In this document: positions 24,525 to 35,462 of the stretch, piece by piece
Position numbering within the stretch: the stretch's first letter is position 1
Layout of the letters: the number at the start of each line of letters is the position of its first letter
NCBI GenBank assembly: GCA_963580455.1
Contig: OY756963.1
Span: forward strand, 13,659,555-13,723,554
Source of the DNA: Euonymus europaeus
Lineage: Eukaryota; Streptophyta; Magnoliopsida; Celastrales; Celastraceae
DNA: 64,000 nucleotides
Reading direction: 5' to 3'
Position numbers and translations under genes: made by a program
Notes under the pieces: model-generated
The model's input: the letters and a program-made list of their open reading frames with translations, nothing else
Told to the model about the DNA's origin: nothing
The model's database searches: none

Positions 24525-26300
24525 TCCTCCCCCCCTTAATAAAATTTCGTCCCGAAATTTAACTACACACGTACCTGAATCTCCGAACAACTCCGGGTAC
24601 CTCTCCTTCATTCTGGATTCCAACTCCCAAGTTGCTTCTTCAACTCCGTGATACATCCACATCACTTTCACTAATGGAATCACACTCGACCTCGTGACCT
24701 TGTTCTGTCGGTCTAGAATTTTTATCGGTTGAAGAGTGTAACTCCCATCTTCTTCAACCTCCAATGTAGTCCAATCTATCACATGCGACGGATCCGGCTC
24801 ATATTTCCGAAGCATTGATATATGGAATACATTGTGAACCTTCTCAAGCTTCGGTGGAAGTGCCAAACGGTACGCCACCGGTCCCACCGCCTCAAGAATC
24901 TCAAATGGCCCCAAAAATCTCGGTGCCAACTTCCCATGCTTACTATACCTCTGAATTCCACGTCTCGGACTAACCTTCAAGAAAACCTTATCGCCTACCG
25001 CAAACTCCAAAGGTCTCCTCCTCCGGTCAGCATAAGACTTCTGTCGGCTCTGCGCGGTGATCAACCGCCTTCGGATCTCATCCACTCTCTCTCGAGCTTC
25101 TTTGACCATTTCCGGTCCTGAAACAACTTTCTCACCAACCTCCGCCCAACACAAAGGCGACCTACAAGGCCTCCCGTAGAGCGCCTCATAAGGTGCCATT
25201 CCGATACTACTCTGGAAAGAGTTATTATACACAAACTCTGCCAGATGTAAGTACCGATCCCAACTCCCTCCAAAATCAACTACACATGCCCGTAGCATGT
25301 CCTCCAAAATCTGTATGGTTCTCTCACTGTGCCCATCACTCTGAGGATGATAAGCTGTAGAGAAATCCAACTTCGTTCCCAATGCCTCCTGTAAACTACT
25401 CCAGAATCTACCTGTGAACCGCGGGTCTCGGTCCGACACAATAGATAATGGAATTCCGTGAAGTCTCACAATCTCCTTGACATACATAGTACTCAAGGTC
25501 TCCAACGAATCCGTCTTGTTCATGGGTAAGAAGTGTGCAGACTTGGTTAATCTGTCCACTATCACCCAAACCATGTCATGCCGTCTCTGAGTCATTGGCA
25601 ACGCTGTCACAAAATCCATAGTGATCTTCTCCCACTTCCATTGTGCTATCGGTAAGGGTTGCAACAATCCAGCTGGTCTCTGATGCTCTGCCTTCACTTG
25701 TTGACAAGTAAGGCACTTCGTCACAAATCTAGCAACATCGGCTTTCATGCCCCTCCACCAGAAACTCTGTTTCAAATCTCGGTACATCTTCGTACCCCCG
25801 GGATGCATGGCAAACTTGGAATGATATGCTTCCTTTAGAATCTCTTGTCTCAACTCATCATCATCGGGAACTACTAGTTTTCCCACATACCGTACTCCAC
25901 CATCATTCCCTCGAACCCATCCAAGACTCCCATCAAACACATCAAATGTATGATCCCCATTTTGTGCATCTATCACCTTCTGAACCATCATAGGTCTCGA
26001 AGTTATAGAACACAAATACGTCTTTTCCTCTTGACTCCTCAACTCCAATCCAAACCCATTGATTGTCTCCACAATTTCCCACTCATGCATGAATAGGCTA
26101 GCAATCTTCTGCTTCCTACTCAACGCATCCGCAACTACATTTGCTTTACCGGGATGGTATTGCAAATTAAAATCAAAATCCTCTAAGTACTCCATCCACC
26201 GCCTTTGCCGTAAGTTCAACTCCTTTTGGGTGAATAGGTACTTGAGGCTTTTGTGATCCGAGAACACCTCAAATGTCTCTCCGTAGAGATAGTACCTCCA
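24474..26300 (-). pseudogene. Inner pol, part 3: RNase H end, integrase, chromodomain-like end
   Basis: Integrase inserts the cDNA into chromosomes in the nucleus. This segment follows the third in-frame stop (26303-26301). Order: the end of RNase H ([11 protein letters not shown], then [15 protein letters not shown]), an integrase HHCC zinc finger ([11 protein letters not shown]..., [11 protein letters not shown]), the catalytic core ([16 protein letters not shown], and [13 protein letters not shown] carrying the Glu), a C-terminal [10 protein letters not shown] region, then [20 protein letters not shown] and a chromodomain-like [20 protein letters not shown] ... [10 protein letters not shown]. 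The last motif is characteristic of Tekay/Del chromoviruses, where it is thought to guide insertion to certain chromatin. This long stretch is uninterrupted. Its frame runs through the polypurine tract about 17 codons into the LTR. Confidence 0.9.
24525..24537 (-). other. Polypurine tract, inner element
   Basis: On the minus strand AAGGGGGGGAGGA ends directly at the TGTGAAATC start of the 3' LTR. It primes plus-strand DNA synthesis. The outer element has an equal tract at 35423-35435. Confidence 0.85.
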
Positions 26301-26768
26301 CTACTTAAGAGCAAATACCACTGCCGCCAACTCCAGATCATGCACTGGATAATTCCTCTCATGTGTCTTTAGCAACCTTGAACCATACTCTATCACTCGG
26401 CCCTGTTGCATCAACACACAACCTAAACTGACTCCAGACGCATCGCAATACACCTGATAGCCAACATTCCTCTCCGGAACTACTAACACTGGAGGTGTTG
26501 TCAACCTCTTCTTCAACTCTTCAAATGCGGCCTCACATTCGTCTGTCCACACAAACGGTGTACCCTTCTTCGTGAGCTGCGTCATCGGCGAAGCAACTCT
26601 TGAGAAGTCCTCAATAAACCTCCGGTAGTAACCTGCCAACCCTAGGAAACTCCGGATCTCCGTCACATTCTTTGGTCTTTCCCAACTCAAAACCGACTCA
26701 ACTTTGGAGTAATCAACCGCTATGCCTTCTTGAGTGATCACATGGCCTAGGAACTTCACCTCCGTGGC
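26301..26768 (-). pseudogene. Inner pol, part 2: RT C-terminus and RNase H
   Basis: Segment between the second stop (TGA, at 26771-26769) and the third (TAG, at 26303-26301). It contains the RT connection region ([51 protein letters not shown]) and the front of RNase H with its catalytic DAS motif ([10 protein letters not shown]) and a [12 protein letters not shown] helix. RNase H degrades the RNA strand during reverse transcription. The intact outer codon at the third stop is CAG (Gln), so the change is C to T; at the second it is TGG (Trp) to TGA. Neither site looks like programmed recoding, since the outer copy reads through with sense codons. Confidence 0.9.
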
Positions 26769-26771
26769 TCA

Positions 26772-28646
26772 AAATTCACACTTACTCAATTTAGCATACA
26801 GTTGATTCTCCCTCAATGTCTGTAACACTACCCTCAAATGTTCCTCATGCTCTTCCTCCGTAGGAGAATAAATCAATATATCATCTATAAAAACCACCAC
26901 AAAGTTATCCAAAAACGGTCTAAGAACCCTTTGCATTAGGTCCATGAACACCGCTGGGGCATTTGTCAACCCAAACGGCATGACAAGAAACTCATAATGC
27001 CCATAACGAGTTCTAAACGCTGTTTTCTGGATATCTTCCTCCTTAATCCTCAACTGATGATAACCCGACCTCAAATCAATCTTAGAGAAATGTCTAGCAC
27101 CTCTCAATTGGTCAAACAAATCATTGATCCTAGGTAATGGATACTTATTCCTCACTGTAACCTTATTCAACTGCCTATAATCAATACACATCCTCAAACT
27201 TCCGTCTTTCTTCTTGACGAACAACACCGGTGCTCCCCACGGGGACACACTCGGTCTAATGAATCCCAAATCTTGCAACTCCTCTAATTGAGAACTCAAT
27301 TCCTTCAACTCTGCTGGAGCCATCCGATATGGCAGAATCGAAATCGGCTTGACATTCGGATGCAACTCAATAGCAAAGTCAATCTCTCTCTTCGGAGGTA
27401 ATCCCGGCAACTCTTCCGGAAATACATCCATAAATTCTTCCACTACCCGAATCATAGTAGTCACATCTCCTTTAGGAGCCGACGTCACCAAACTTGCTAC
27501 CCTACAATCCTGATACGAAGGATTATCCATGAAATGTGGGCATGGAATCCCCTTCGATCCCCTCAACTGAATCACCCCACCCTCCGGTACTCTAAGAGTG
27601 ATCCTCCTTTGCCAAAAATCAAGCACTCCTTGGTGCTTTGTCAACCAATCAACTCCGAGTATCACATCGAAGTCTTTGAAATCTAACACATACAAATCGG
27701 CTTGTAGAGATATTTCTCCAAACCGACACTCACATCCGAACACCACCCCCTCCAACGTGGTAAAGTGCCCAAATGGTGAGGACACCGTAAACATTCTTCT
27801 AATCGGCGAAATTTCTACCGCTAGTGCATTCGCTAACGAACTAGTAATAAATGATGAGGTAGCTCCAGAATCAAACAAGACTCTGGCCCAACAATTTGAA
27901 ATCAAAAATGTACCTCCAATGAAGTTGGGATGCTCCTGTGCCTCCTGATGTCCCAATGCAAAGACACGTCCCTCTACCAGTGCATTCTGCTGCTGCTGTG
28001 GCTGACGAGTCCCACCCCTCCCCCTTCCTCCTGAGGGAAAATTGGAAGGAAGAGCCGGAGGTGGTACTCCCGGTATGCTCTGTTGTTGTGCTCTCTGATT
28101 GCCCTCCGGACATTCACTCTTTTTGTGACCCAACTTGCCACACCCAAAGCACTTAAACCCAGGAAGCCTGCACTCACTTCCCTTGTGCCCCTCCTTCCCA
28201 CACTTGAAGCATGCTGTCTTGCTCCATTGTGGCCTTGGACCCTTGCCTCGGTCCCCTCTCTGTTGACGAAAGTCCATCCTCGGTTTCTTGTGGCTACTAC
28301 CACCACCACCACTACTACCCTCACTCACTGGACGCTTCCTCTGAGCTTCACTTTTCTCACTCAACTCAAAATCGAGAGCTATCTCCACTGTGTCCTGATA
28401 TGACACCACCCTAGTGGCCATCACCATCCTACCAAGACTAGGAAGCAACCCATCTCGGTACCTCACTGCCTTCTTCACATCAGTTGGAGCAAACTCCTGC
28501 CCATACCGGTATAACTCTTCGAATTGTTTGGTGTACTGAGACACCGTCATCTCCGGTGTCTGCAATAAATCCAAGAACTGCTTGGCCTTCTCCGTTTGCA
28601 GAGGCCTTGGCACAAAGTTCTGCATAAACAGCTGCTCAAACGAAGT
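26772..28646 (-). pseudogene. Inner gag-pol, part 1: gag C-terminus, protease, RT
   Basis: Begins after the first stop and runs about 620 codons. Order on the minus strand: gag core ([35 protein letters not shown]), a Ser/Gly-rich linker, two CCHC knuckles ([14 protein letters not shown] and [14 protein letters not shown]) that bind RNA, the aspartic protease with [12 protein letters not shown], then RT with [26 protein letters not shown] and the catalytic FIDDIL at 26891-26874. FIDD is a usual gypsy form of the YxDD box. Gag and pol are in one frame, as in most plant chromoviruses. It ends at TGA in the SKCEFW region (Trp codon in the outer element). Confidence 0.92.
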
Positions 28647-29115
28647 CTAAGTCAGCTCATTCCGTCTCTGACCCATAGACATCCACCATTCATAGGCCGC
28701 ACCACTCAAGTAGTAGAACACAAACTTCACCCGTCTCTCATCGGGTATCTCAAGAGTGTCCATCCTCATACTCAGCTGATTGAACCACTCCTCTGCCCCT
28801 ACTCTCGTTCCATCTCCAGAAAAGGTTGGAGGAGTAGTCCTCCTCAATTGGTCCACCTCATACATCCCTCTTCCAGCTCTAGGTACTGCTGCTACCTCAG
28901 TTGTAGCCTCTGGTATAACTCCCTCTGTATGGATGCCAGTTGCACCCATCGCCTGTGCCACAGCCTGTGCTATTGTCTGCGCTTGTGTCTGCGCCATACT
29001 CATCATGAAGCTAGCAATATCCTCCATCGTCACTGATTGCCCCCCTGTAGTAACAGGCGCAACCTGCACCACAGGTGGTGCTTGCTGGGCTACATTATCA
29101 GTCGGTACTCCCTCC
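28647..29115 (-). pseudogene. Inner gag, N-terminal part, truncated
   Basis: Starts abruptly at EGVPTDNVAQQAPP, equivalent to EGLPTESEGQQAPP at about outer gag residue 60. The Met start, the RGRG tract and the whole leader are missing. It continues through VTMEDIASFMMSMAQ, PPTFSGDGTRVGAEEWFNQL and the YEWWMSMGQRRNELT core, then meets TAG at 28649-28647, where the outer has TGG (Trp). The open frame to 29150 begins with about 12 codons that are only the antisense of the 29-bp outer-gag fragment, so they are not native gag. Confidence 0.88.
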
Positions 29116-29144
29116 TGAGTGGAGTGGCCTATGAATGGTGGATG
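29116..29144 (+). repeat. 29-bp duplicate of outer gag inside the inner element
   Basis: Identical to 22805-22833, the outer-gag sequence just left of the inner insertion (ends ATGAATGGTGGATG, including the TSD). Here it sits between the truncated inner gag and the inner 5' LTR, in plus orientation, where the inner primer-binding site and leader should be. The right LTR therefore has GGATG on both sides, like a solo LTR. Confidence 0.93.
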
Positions 29145-29630
29145 TGTCACGCCCCGTTTCCGGAGACGCGACTGGGTGCTCTCTCTGCACCCATCCTAAA
29201 TCACTAGTGTGAACATCCGAGATCAACCGGAAATCCGGCGGCACCTCCCCGTATATCGGAGAGCGCCCACCTGCATCAGAAACGCAGCAACAACAACATC
29301 ACACTAGCAACCTAGCAAACATAGGCCTCGGGCCTCAACCACATGCAATCCTGACCCTAGGCCTCAGGCCATCCACTACCAGCATGCACAAACTGATGGC
29401 ATCACATATAAATCAACACACAGATTTATAAGACATCAAATATAACCATAAATCAACATCTACATCCACATACAAGCACCACCGTGCCAAATGGTTATAT
29501 TCTCTCAACATAGATATACTACGTACACCCACATGCATAGAGTATATCTCCAGCACCCTATTCTATCCAGGGCCATCCATGTCACGTCCCGCTCACCGAT
29601 CCGCGCCACCGGTACTCGTACCGGTTTCTC

Positions 29631-30704
29631 CTGTGGAAAGAAGAAAGTAAAGGAGTGAGCTAGAAGCTCAGTAGGGTATGAAGTAAACATCAATATAGGT
29701 AGAACCATAAGGAAGCAATGCATCAATATGTAACTACCACATGAACGTATACTCAACAAATTCACGGCAACATTTACCCAGATAACCCTTTTGGAGCATA
29801 ACAACCACAATATCATTGCAACTCAATGAAATATTGCACGGGAGCAAGCTCACCACAACCAACCACTCCTAGGATCATTCGGTTGCGTGAACCTATCACA
29901 CCCGCACCCCACAAGGCAAGTCACTCTTGACCTTACCCCTAGTGCGTTACCCCACATGAGGTTCACGTGACTTGGTGATAACAACCTTCACCTTGCCATC
30001 CTCCCATGTGGCTTTCAAGTAACCTAAAGGTTCCCGAGTCCATACCCGAGTCCCCCATGCATCTCTAATGCATTATCACATGTCATGCCGAATCGATAAG
30101 TATATATGAATACCCTATATACTTTACATAACTACCATGATGCATGAATGAAGGCTCACAATGTGTCCGTAAATGACGGAACACTAATTCGGGTCATGCA
30201 ACATTCAACATCAAACAATGATCCACACAAGGCTCGTTTCCCCTTAGAAGCAATTAAGGCGGAAACTCAAATAATGGCGACCAATGAAGAATAGAAACGC
30301 TATTTAGGCAACAATATCGAATGATAAAAGAAAGGTTGGAAATCCCCTACCTCGTTCCGAGCCAACTACACAAATTCTCAAAATTAGGGTTTTAACCCTT
30401 GGTTCTCCCAACCTATCGATTCACATCAAATCGAACTCATATAATTAATCCAAAAATTCCATATTATCATATCAATCACAATTTAATCAACAAAATCATA
30501 AACACTTACTTTCTCTCTCTAGAAATTCCTCTAAAACACCTTTGTTCTTAGCCCAAACGATTCTTCACACCAAAATCACAATCAACCTACACATAGGTCT
30601 AAAATCAAGTCTAGAACAACATATCTAAACCATAGAGTCTAATTCTTAAAGAATCAAACGAATCTAGAAAAACCTAGAAATTCCAAAAACTATGAAAAAC
30701 TTAC
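29631..30704 (-). other. Putative intron inside the LTR (family B)
   Basis: On the minus strand a donor-like TTG|GTAAGTTTTTC starts at 30704, a second AAA|GTAAGTGTTT starts at 30509, and an acceptor-like TTTCTTCTTTCCACAG ends at 29631. They are the counterparts of the family A signals, in the same order and with similar spacing (1074 and 879 bp). The 3' LTR has lost the acceptor by deletion. Splicing is inferred only. Confidence 0.42.
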
Positions 30705-30901
30705 CAAATCTCCAAAATCCACCTTGAATCTTCCTTGATAAGCTTCAAGAGTCACAATCTTCAATCCCCAAGCCAAACTTCAACCAAAAGCTCCTTCTCT
30801 CTCTTCTTCTCTCTCCCTTTCTCTCTCTAGTCGGGTTGTTTCAAGTGTATTATGCCCAGAAATGTCTAACTCTGGTCTTTAAAAACTGATTTCCCGATAG
30901 C

Positions 30902-31078
30902 CGTCCGGACGCCCTAAGTGGCCGTCCGGACGGATTACTGTTCCCGTAACCCACTGCCCTTCCTCTAGGCAAATCCGTCCGGACGCCCAATTATCCGTCC
31001 GGACGCCCAATTATCCGTCCGGACGGATTACTGTTCACAGAACTCACTGCCTTGATTCTAGGCAAATCCGTCCGGACG
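30902..31078. repeat. CGTCCGGACG palindrome cluster in the inner 5' LTR
   Basis: Six copies at 30902, 30923, 30976, 30996, 31016 and 31069. Relative to the 3' LTR there is one extra CCAATTATC-spaced unit in the middle, and the last unit (with its GATTACTGTTC spacer) is lost. Copy number is equal but order differs, a sign of unequal exchange or slippage within the array. Confidence 0.9.
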
Positions 31079-31286
31079 CTCAATTATCCAGTTTTTTCTC
31101 AAATTTATTTTCCGGCTCGGTCTAAGCTTCGATTTGATATATTACGGGCCCAAAACGGACATGTACACTAAAAGTTATGACCCATTTACCGAACCAAGTT
31201 CAAAACTATTTTTCCATAATGCCGTACTTCACAAATCATCCGTAACTCGACTCAAAACTAAATTTTTTTTGGGTCGGGATTTCACA

Positions 31287-31744
31287 GGATGTCCATGGGT
31301 CAGAGGAGAAATGAGCTGACTTGGACTTCTTTTGAGCAGTTGTTCATGCTGAAGTTTGTGCCGAGACCTCTGCAGACTGAGAAGGCCAAGCAGTTTCTTG
31401 ATTTATTGCAGACATCAGAGATAACGGTGTCTCAGTACACCAAGCAGTTTGAGGAGCTATACCGGTATGGGAAGGAGTTTGCTCCAACTGATGCGAAGAA
31501 GGCGGTGAGATACCGAGATGGGTTGCTTCCCAGTCTTGGTAGGATGGTGATGGCCACTAGAGTGGTATCATATGATGACACGGTGGAAATGGCGCTGGAC
31601 TTTGAGTTGAGTGAAAAGAGTGAAGCTCAGAGGAAGCGTCCAGTTGTTGAGAGTGGTGGTGGCAGTGGTTCTGGTCATAAGAGGCGGAAGTCTGACTTTC
31701 GTCAGCAAAGATGGGATCGAAGCAAGGGTCCTAAGCTTCCCTAG
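31287..31744 (+). pseudogene. Outer gag, middle part, after the inner element
   Basis: Resumes the outer gag frame after the second TSD copy (31287-31291). It reads [60 protein letters not shown] and a Ser/Gly-rich linker before the zinc knuckles. It ends at TAG 31742-31744, where the inner element has TGG (Trp), a G-to-A change. Residues run colinear with the inner gag without gaps until the linker, so the only other damage here is the insertion. Confidence 0.92.
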
Positions 31745-33394
31745 AGTAAGACAGCATGCTTCAAGTGTGGGAAGGAGGGGCATAAGGCAAGGGAATGTAG
31801 AGTCCCTGAGAATAGATGCTATGGTTGTGGCAAGCCGGGCCACCAGAAGAGAGATTGTCCAGAGGGCAACCAGAGAGCACAGCAGCCGGCTATACCGGGG
31901 GTACCACCTCCAGCTCTTCCTTCCACTGTTCCATCGGGAGGGAGAGGGCGAGGTGGAGGCAGACAGCAGCAGAATGCGCTGGTAGAGGGACGTGTCTTTG
32001 CATTGGGTCATCAGGAGGCGCAGGAGCATCCAAATTTCATTGGAGGTACTTTCTTGATTTCCAATTGTTGGGCAAGAGTCTTGTTTGACTCTGGAGCGAC
32101 TTCATCTTTTATTACTAGTTCGTTAGCAAACGCACTAGAGGTGGAGATTTCGCCGATTAGGCGCATGTTTACGGTGTCCTCACCATTCAGACACTTTACC
32201 ATGTTGGAGGGGGTGTTGTTCGGATGTGAGTGTCGGTTTGGAGAGGTGTCTCTGGAAGCTGATTTGTATGTATTGGATTTCAAAGACTTCGATGTGATAC
32301 TCGGAGTTGATTGGTTGACTAAGCACCAAGGGTTGCTTGATTTTTGGCAAAGGAGGATCACTCTTAGAGTACCGGAGGGTGGGGTGATCCAATTGCAGGG
32401 TTCGAAGGGGATGCCATGCCCACATTTCATGGATAACCGTTTGTACCAAGATTGTAGAGTAGCAAGTTTGAGGACTTCAGCTCCTAAGGGAGATGTAGCT
32501 ACGGAGATTAGAGTGGTGAAAGAATTTATGGATGTATTTCCGGAAGAGTTGCCGGGATTACCTCCGAAGAGGGAAATTGACTTTGCTATTGAGTTGCATC
32601 CGAACGTCAAGCCGATATCGATTCCGCCGTATCGGATGGCTCCCGCAGAGTTGAAAGAGTTGAGTGACCAGTTGGAAGAGTTGATAGAGTTGGGATTTAT
32701 AAGGCCGAGTGTGTCCCCGTGGGGAGCACCGGTGTTGTTCGTCAAGAAGAAAGACGGAAGCTTGAGGATGTGTATCGACTATAGGCAGTTGAATAAGGTT
32801 ACTGTAAGGAACAAGTATCCGTTGCCTAGAATCAATGATTTGTTTGACCAATTGAGAGGTGCAAGGCATTTCTCTAAGATTGACTTGAGGTCAGGTTATC
32901 ATCAGTTGAGGATTAAGGATGACGATATCCAGAAAACAGCGTTTAGAACTCGTTATGGGCATTATGAGTTCCTTGTGATGCCGTTTGGGTTGACGAATGC
33001 CCCAGCAGTATTCATGGACCTAATGCAGAGGGTTCTTCGACCGTTTTTGGATAAGTTTATGGTGGTCTTCATAGATGACATTCTAATTTATTCTTCTACG
33101 GAGGAAGAGCATGAGGGGCACTTGAGGGTGGTGCTACAGACGTTGAGGGAGAATCAACTGTATGCTAAATTGAGTAAGTGTGAATTTTGGGCTACCGAAG
33201 TGAAGTGCTTAGGCCATGTCATCACTCAAGAGGGCATAGCAGTTGACTACTCCAAGGTTGATTCGGTTTTGAATTGGGAAAGACCGAAGAACGTGACTGA
33301 GATTCGGAGTTTCCTAGGATTAGCAGGTTACTACCGGAGATTTATCGAGAACTTTTCGAGAGTTGCTTCGCCAATGACGCAGCTTACGAAAAAA
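31745..33394 (+). pseudogene. Outer gag end, protease and RT, up to the frameshift
   Basis: Same frame as the previous segment, after the stop. Two CCHC knuckles come first ([15 protein letters not shown] and [14 protein letters not shown]), then a Pro/Gln/Gly-rich linker, then protease (FDSGAT at 32084-32101; the Asp is catalytic), then [15 protein letters not shown] from about 32818, [22 protein letters not shown] and FIDDIL at 33068-33085, followed by the connection region ([12 protein letters not shown]). The frame breaks in a run of six A at 33389-33394: the inner element has one base fewer (AAGAAG), so the outer gained 1 bp. Reading on in the old frame stops at 33427. Confidence 0.93.
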
Positions 33395-34049
33395 GGGTAC
33401 ACCGTTTGTTTGGACAGACGAGTGTGAGGCCGCATTTGAAGAGTTGAAGAAGAGGTTGACAACACCTCCAGTGTTAGTAGTTCCGGAGAGGAATGTTGGC
33501 TATCAGGTGTATTGCGATGCATCTGGAGTCGGGTTGGGTTGTGTGTTGATGCAGCAGGGCCGAGTGATAGAGTATGGTTCGAGGTTGCTGAAGACACATG
33601 AGAGGAATTATCCTGTGCATGATATGGAGTTGGCGGCAGTGGTATTTGCTCTTAAGCAGTGGAGGTATTATCTCTACGGAGAGACGTTTGAGGTGTTCTC
33701 GGATCACAAAAGCCTCAAGTACCTATTCACCCAAAAAGAGTTGAACTTACGGCAAAGGCGGTGGATGGAGTACTTGGAGGATTTTGATTTTAATTTGCAA
33801 TACCATCCTGGTAAAGCGAATGTGGTTCCGGATGCATTGAGTAGGAAGCAGAAGGTTGCTAGCTTATTCATGCATGAGTGGGAAATTGTGGAGACAATCA
33901 ATGAGTTTGGATTGGAGTTGAGGAGTCAAGAGGAAAAGACCTATTTGTGTTCTATAACTTCGAGACCTATGATGGTTCAGAAGGTTATAGATGCACAGAA
34001 TGGGGATCATACATTTGATGTAATTGATGAGAATCTTGGATGGGTTTGA
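33395..34049 (+). pseudogene. Outer RNase H and linker to integrase
   Basis: Frame after the +1 shift. It contains [16 protein letters not shown], the RNase H catalytic DAS motif (Asp at 33516-33518), the [16 protein letters not shown] helix region (here [12 protein letters not shown], with the catalytic Glu), [11 protein letters not shown] and [15 protein letters not shown]. The Pro in NVVPDALS replaces an Ala found in the inner copy. It ends in TGA at 34047-34049 in GWV-stop-GNDGG, where the inner has CGA (Arg): a C-to-T change at a CpG. Confidence 0.92.
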
Positions 34050-35462
34050 GGGAATGATGGTGGAGTACGATATGCGGGAAGGTTAGTAGTTCCCGAAGAT
34101 GATGAGTTGAGACAACAGATTCTAAAGGAAGCACATCATTCTTGGTTTGCCATGCATCCAGGGGGTACGAAGATGTATAGAGATTTGAGGCAGAGTTTCT
34201 GGTGGAAGGGCATGAAAGCCGATGTTGCTAGATTTGTGATGAAGTGTCTTACTTGTAAACAAGTGAAGGCAGAGCATCAGAGACCAGCCGGATTGTTGCA
34301 ACCATTACCAGTAGCGGAATGGAAGTGGGAGAAGATCACTATGGACTTTGTGACGGCGTTGCCAATGACTCAGAGGAGGCATGACACGGTTTGGGTGATA
34401 GTGGACAGATTGACCAAGTCGGCACACTTTTTACCCATGAACAAGACGGATTCGTTGGAGACCTTGAGTACTATGTATGTCAAGGAAATTGTGAGACTTC
34501 AAGGAATTCCATTGTCTATTGTGTCGGACCGAGACCCACGGTTCACAGGTAGATTCTGGAGTAGTTTACAGGAGGCATTGGGAACGAAGTTGGATTTCTC
34601 TACAGCTTATCATCCTCAGAGTGATGGGCAGAGTGAGAGAACCATACAGGTTTTGGAGGATATGCTACGAGCATGTGTAGTTGATTTTGGAGGGAGTTGG
34701 GATCGGTACTTACATTTGGCGGAGTTTGTGTATAACAACTCTTTCCAAAGTAGTATCGGGATGGCACCTTACGAGGCGCTCTACCGGAGGCCTTGCAGGT
34801 CGCCCTTGTGTTGGGCGGAGGTTGGTGAGAAAGTTGTTTCAGGACCGGAGATGGTCAAAGAGGCACGAGAGAGAGTGGATGAGATCCGGAAGCGGTTGAT
34901 CACCGTGCAGAGCCGACAGAAGTCTTATGCTGACCGGAGGAGGAGACCTTTGGAGTTCGCTGTAGGCGATAAGGTTTTCTTAAAGGTTAGTCCGAGACGG
35001 GGGATTCAGAGGTATAGTAAGCATGGGAAGTTGGCACCGAGATTTGTGGGGCCATTTGAGATTCTTAAGGCGGTGGGACCGGTGGCGTACCGTTTGGCAC
35101 TTCCACCGAAGCTTGAGAAGGTTCACAATGTATTCCATATATCAATGCTTCGGAAATATGAGCCGGATCCATCGCATGTGATAGATTGGACTACATTGGA
35201 GGTTGAAAAAGATGGGAGTTACACTCTTCAACCGATAAGAATTCTAGACCGACAGGACAAGGTCACGAGGTCGAGTGTGATTCCATTAGTAAAAGTGATG
35301 TGGATGTATCACGGAGTTGAAGAAGCAACTTGGGAGTTGGAATCCAGAATGAAGGAGAAGTACCCGGAGTTGTTTGGAGATTCAGGTACGTGTGTAGTTA
35401 AATTTCGGGACGAAATTTTATTAAGGGGGGGAGGATGTGAAATCCCGACCCAAAAAATTTAG
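34050..35462 (+). pseudogene. Outer integrase and chromodomain-like C-terminus
   Basis: Same frame, uninterrupted to the natural end. Integrase zinc finger (AHHSWFAMHPGG..., KCLTCKQVKAEH), then the catalytic triad: Asp in MDFVTALP (34344-34346), Asp in SDRDPRF (34527-34529) and Glu in SERTIQ (34635-34637). The last two are 35 residues apart, the usual D,D-35-E spacing. Then [33 protein letters not shown] and the chromodomain-like [20 protein letters not shown] ... [12 protein letters not shown]. The motif places the element in Tekay/Del rather than the centromere-specific CRM clade. The frame runs through the polypurine tract (RGGG) and stops nine codons inside the 3' LTR. Confidence 0.93.
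35423..35435 (+). other. Polypurine tract, outer element
   Basis: AAGGGGGGGAGGA immediately before TGTGAAATC of the 3' LTR. It is translated as part of the pol frame as well. Confidence 0.88.

Larger units (their letters stand above)
22834..31286 (-). mobile_element. Inner Ty3/gypsy chromovirus (Tekay/Del type), family B, nested and reversed
   Basis: A minus-strand element inserted in outer gag, flanked by GGATG at 22829-22833 and 31287-31291. On the minus strand: 5' LTR (31286-29145), a 29-bp stray piece of outer gag (29144-29116), truncated gag, protease, RT, RNase H, integrase, chromodomain-like end, polypurine tract (24537-24525), 3' LTR (24524-22834). By eye the LTRs differ at about ten of about 1680 shared positions, fewer than the outer pair, which agrees with the nesting order. 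The 3' LTR lacks 460 bp. The internal proteins are closely similar to the outer's, so both are one lineage although the LTR U3 parts differ. Primer-binding site and leader are missing and there are three in-frame stops. Confidence 0.95.
29145..31286 (-). repeat. 5' LTR of inner element, family B, full length (2142 bp)
   Basis: Full version of the family B LTR: on the minus strand TGTGAAATCCCGACC to GGGGCGTGACA. It retains the 460 bp missing from the other copy, including the acceptor-like splice signal at 29631. The first 120 bp or so of U3 (about 31130-31280) closely match families A and C. On the minus strand it is followed by the stray 29-bp outer-gag piece instead of a primer-binding site. 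Confidence 0.95.

Noticed and set aside
26301..26771. Programmed stop readthrough between RT and RNase H in the inner element
   Set aside because: The outer element has sense codons (TGG, CAG) at both sites, so these are simple nonsense mutations.
27974..28414. Several long frames on both strands opposite inner gag and protease
   Set aside because: They mirror codon bias and low-complexity (Gly/Ser, His/Thr repeats) of the real gag-pol frame, which carries the zinc knuckles and protease motifs.
32011..32745. 244-codon minus-strand frame
   Set aside because: Lies fully antisense to outer protease-RT, whose catalytic motifs are on the plus strand. No known domain in the antisense translation.
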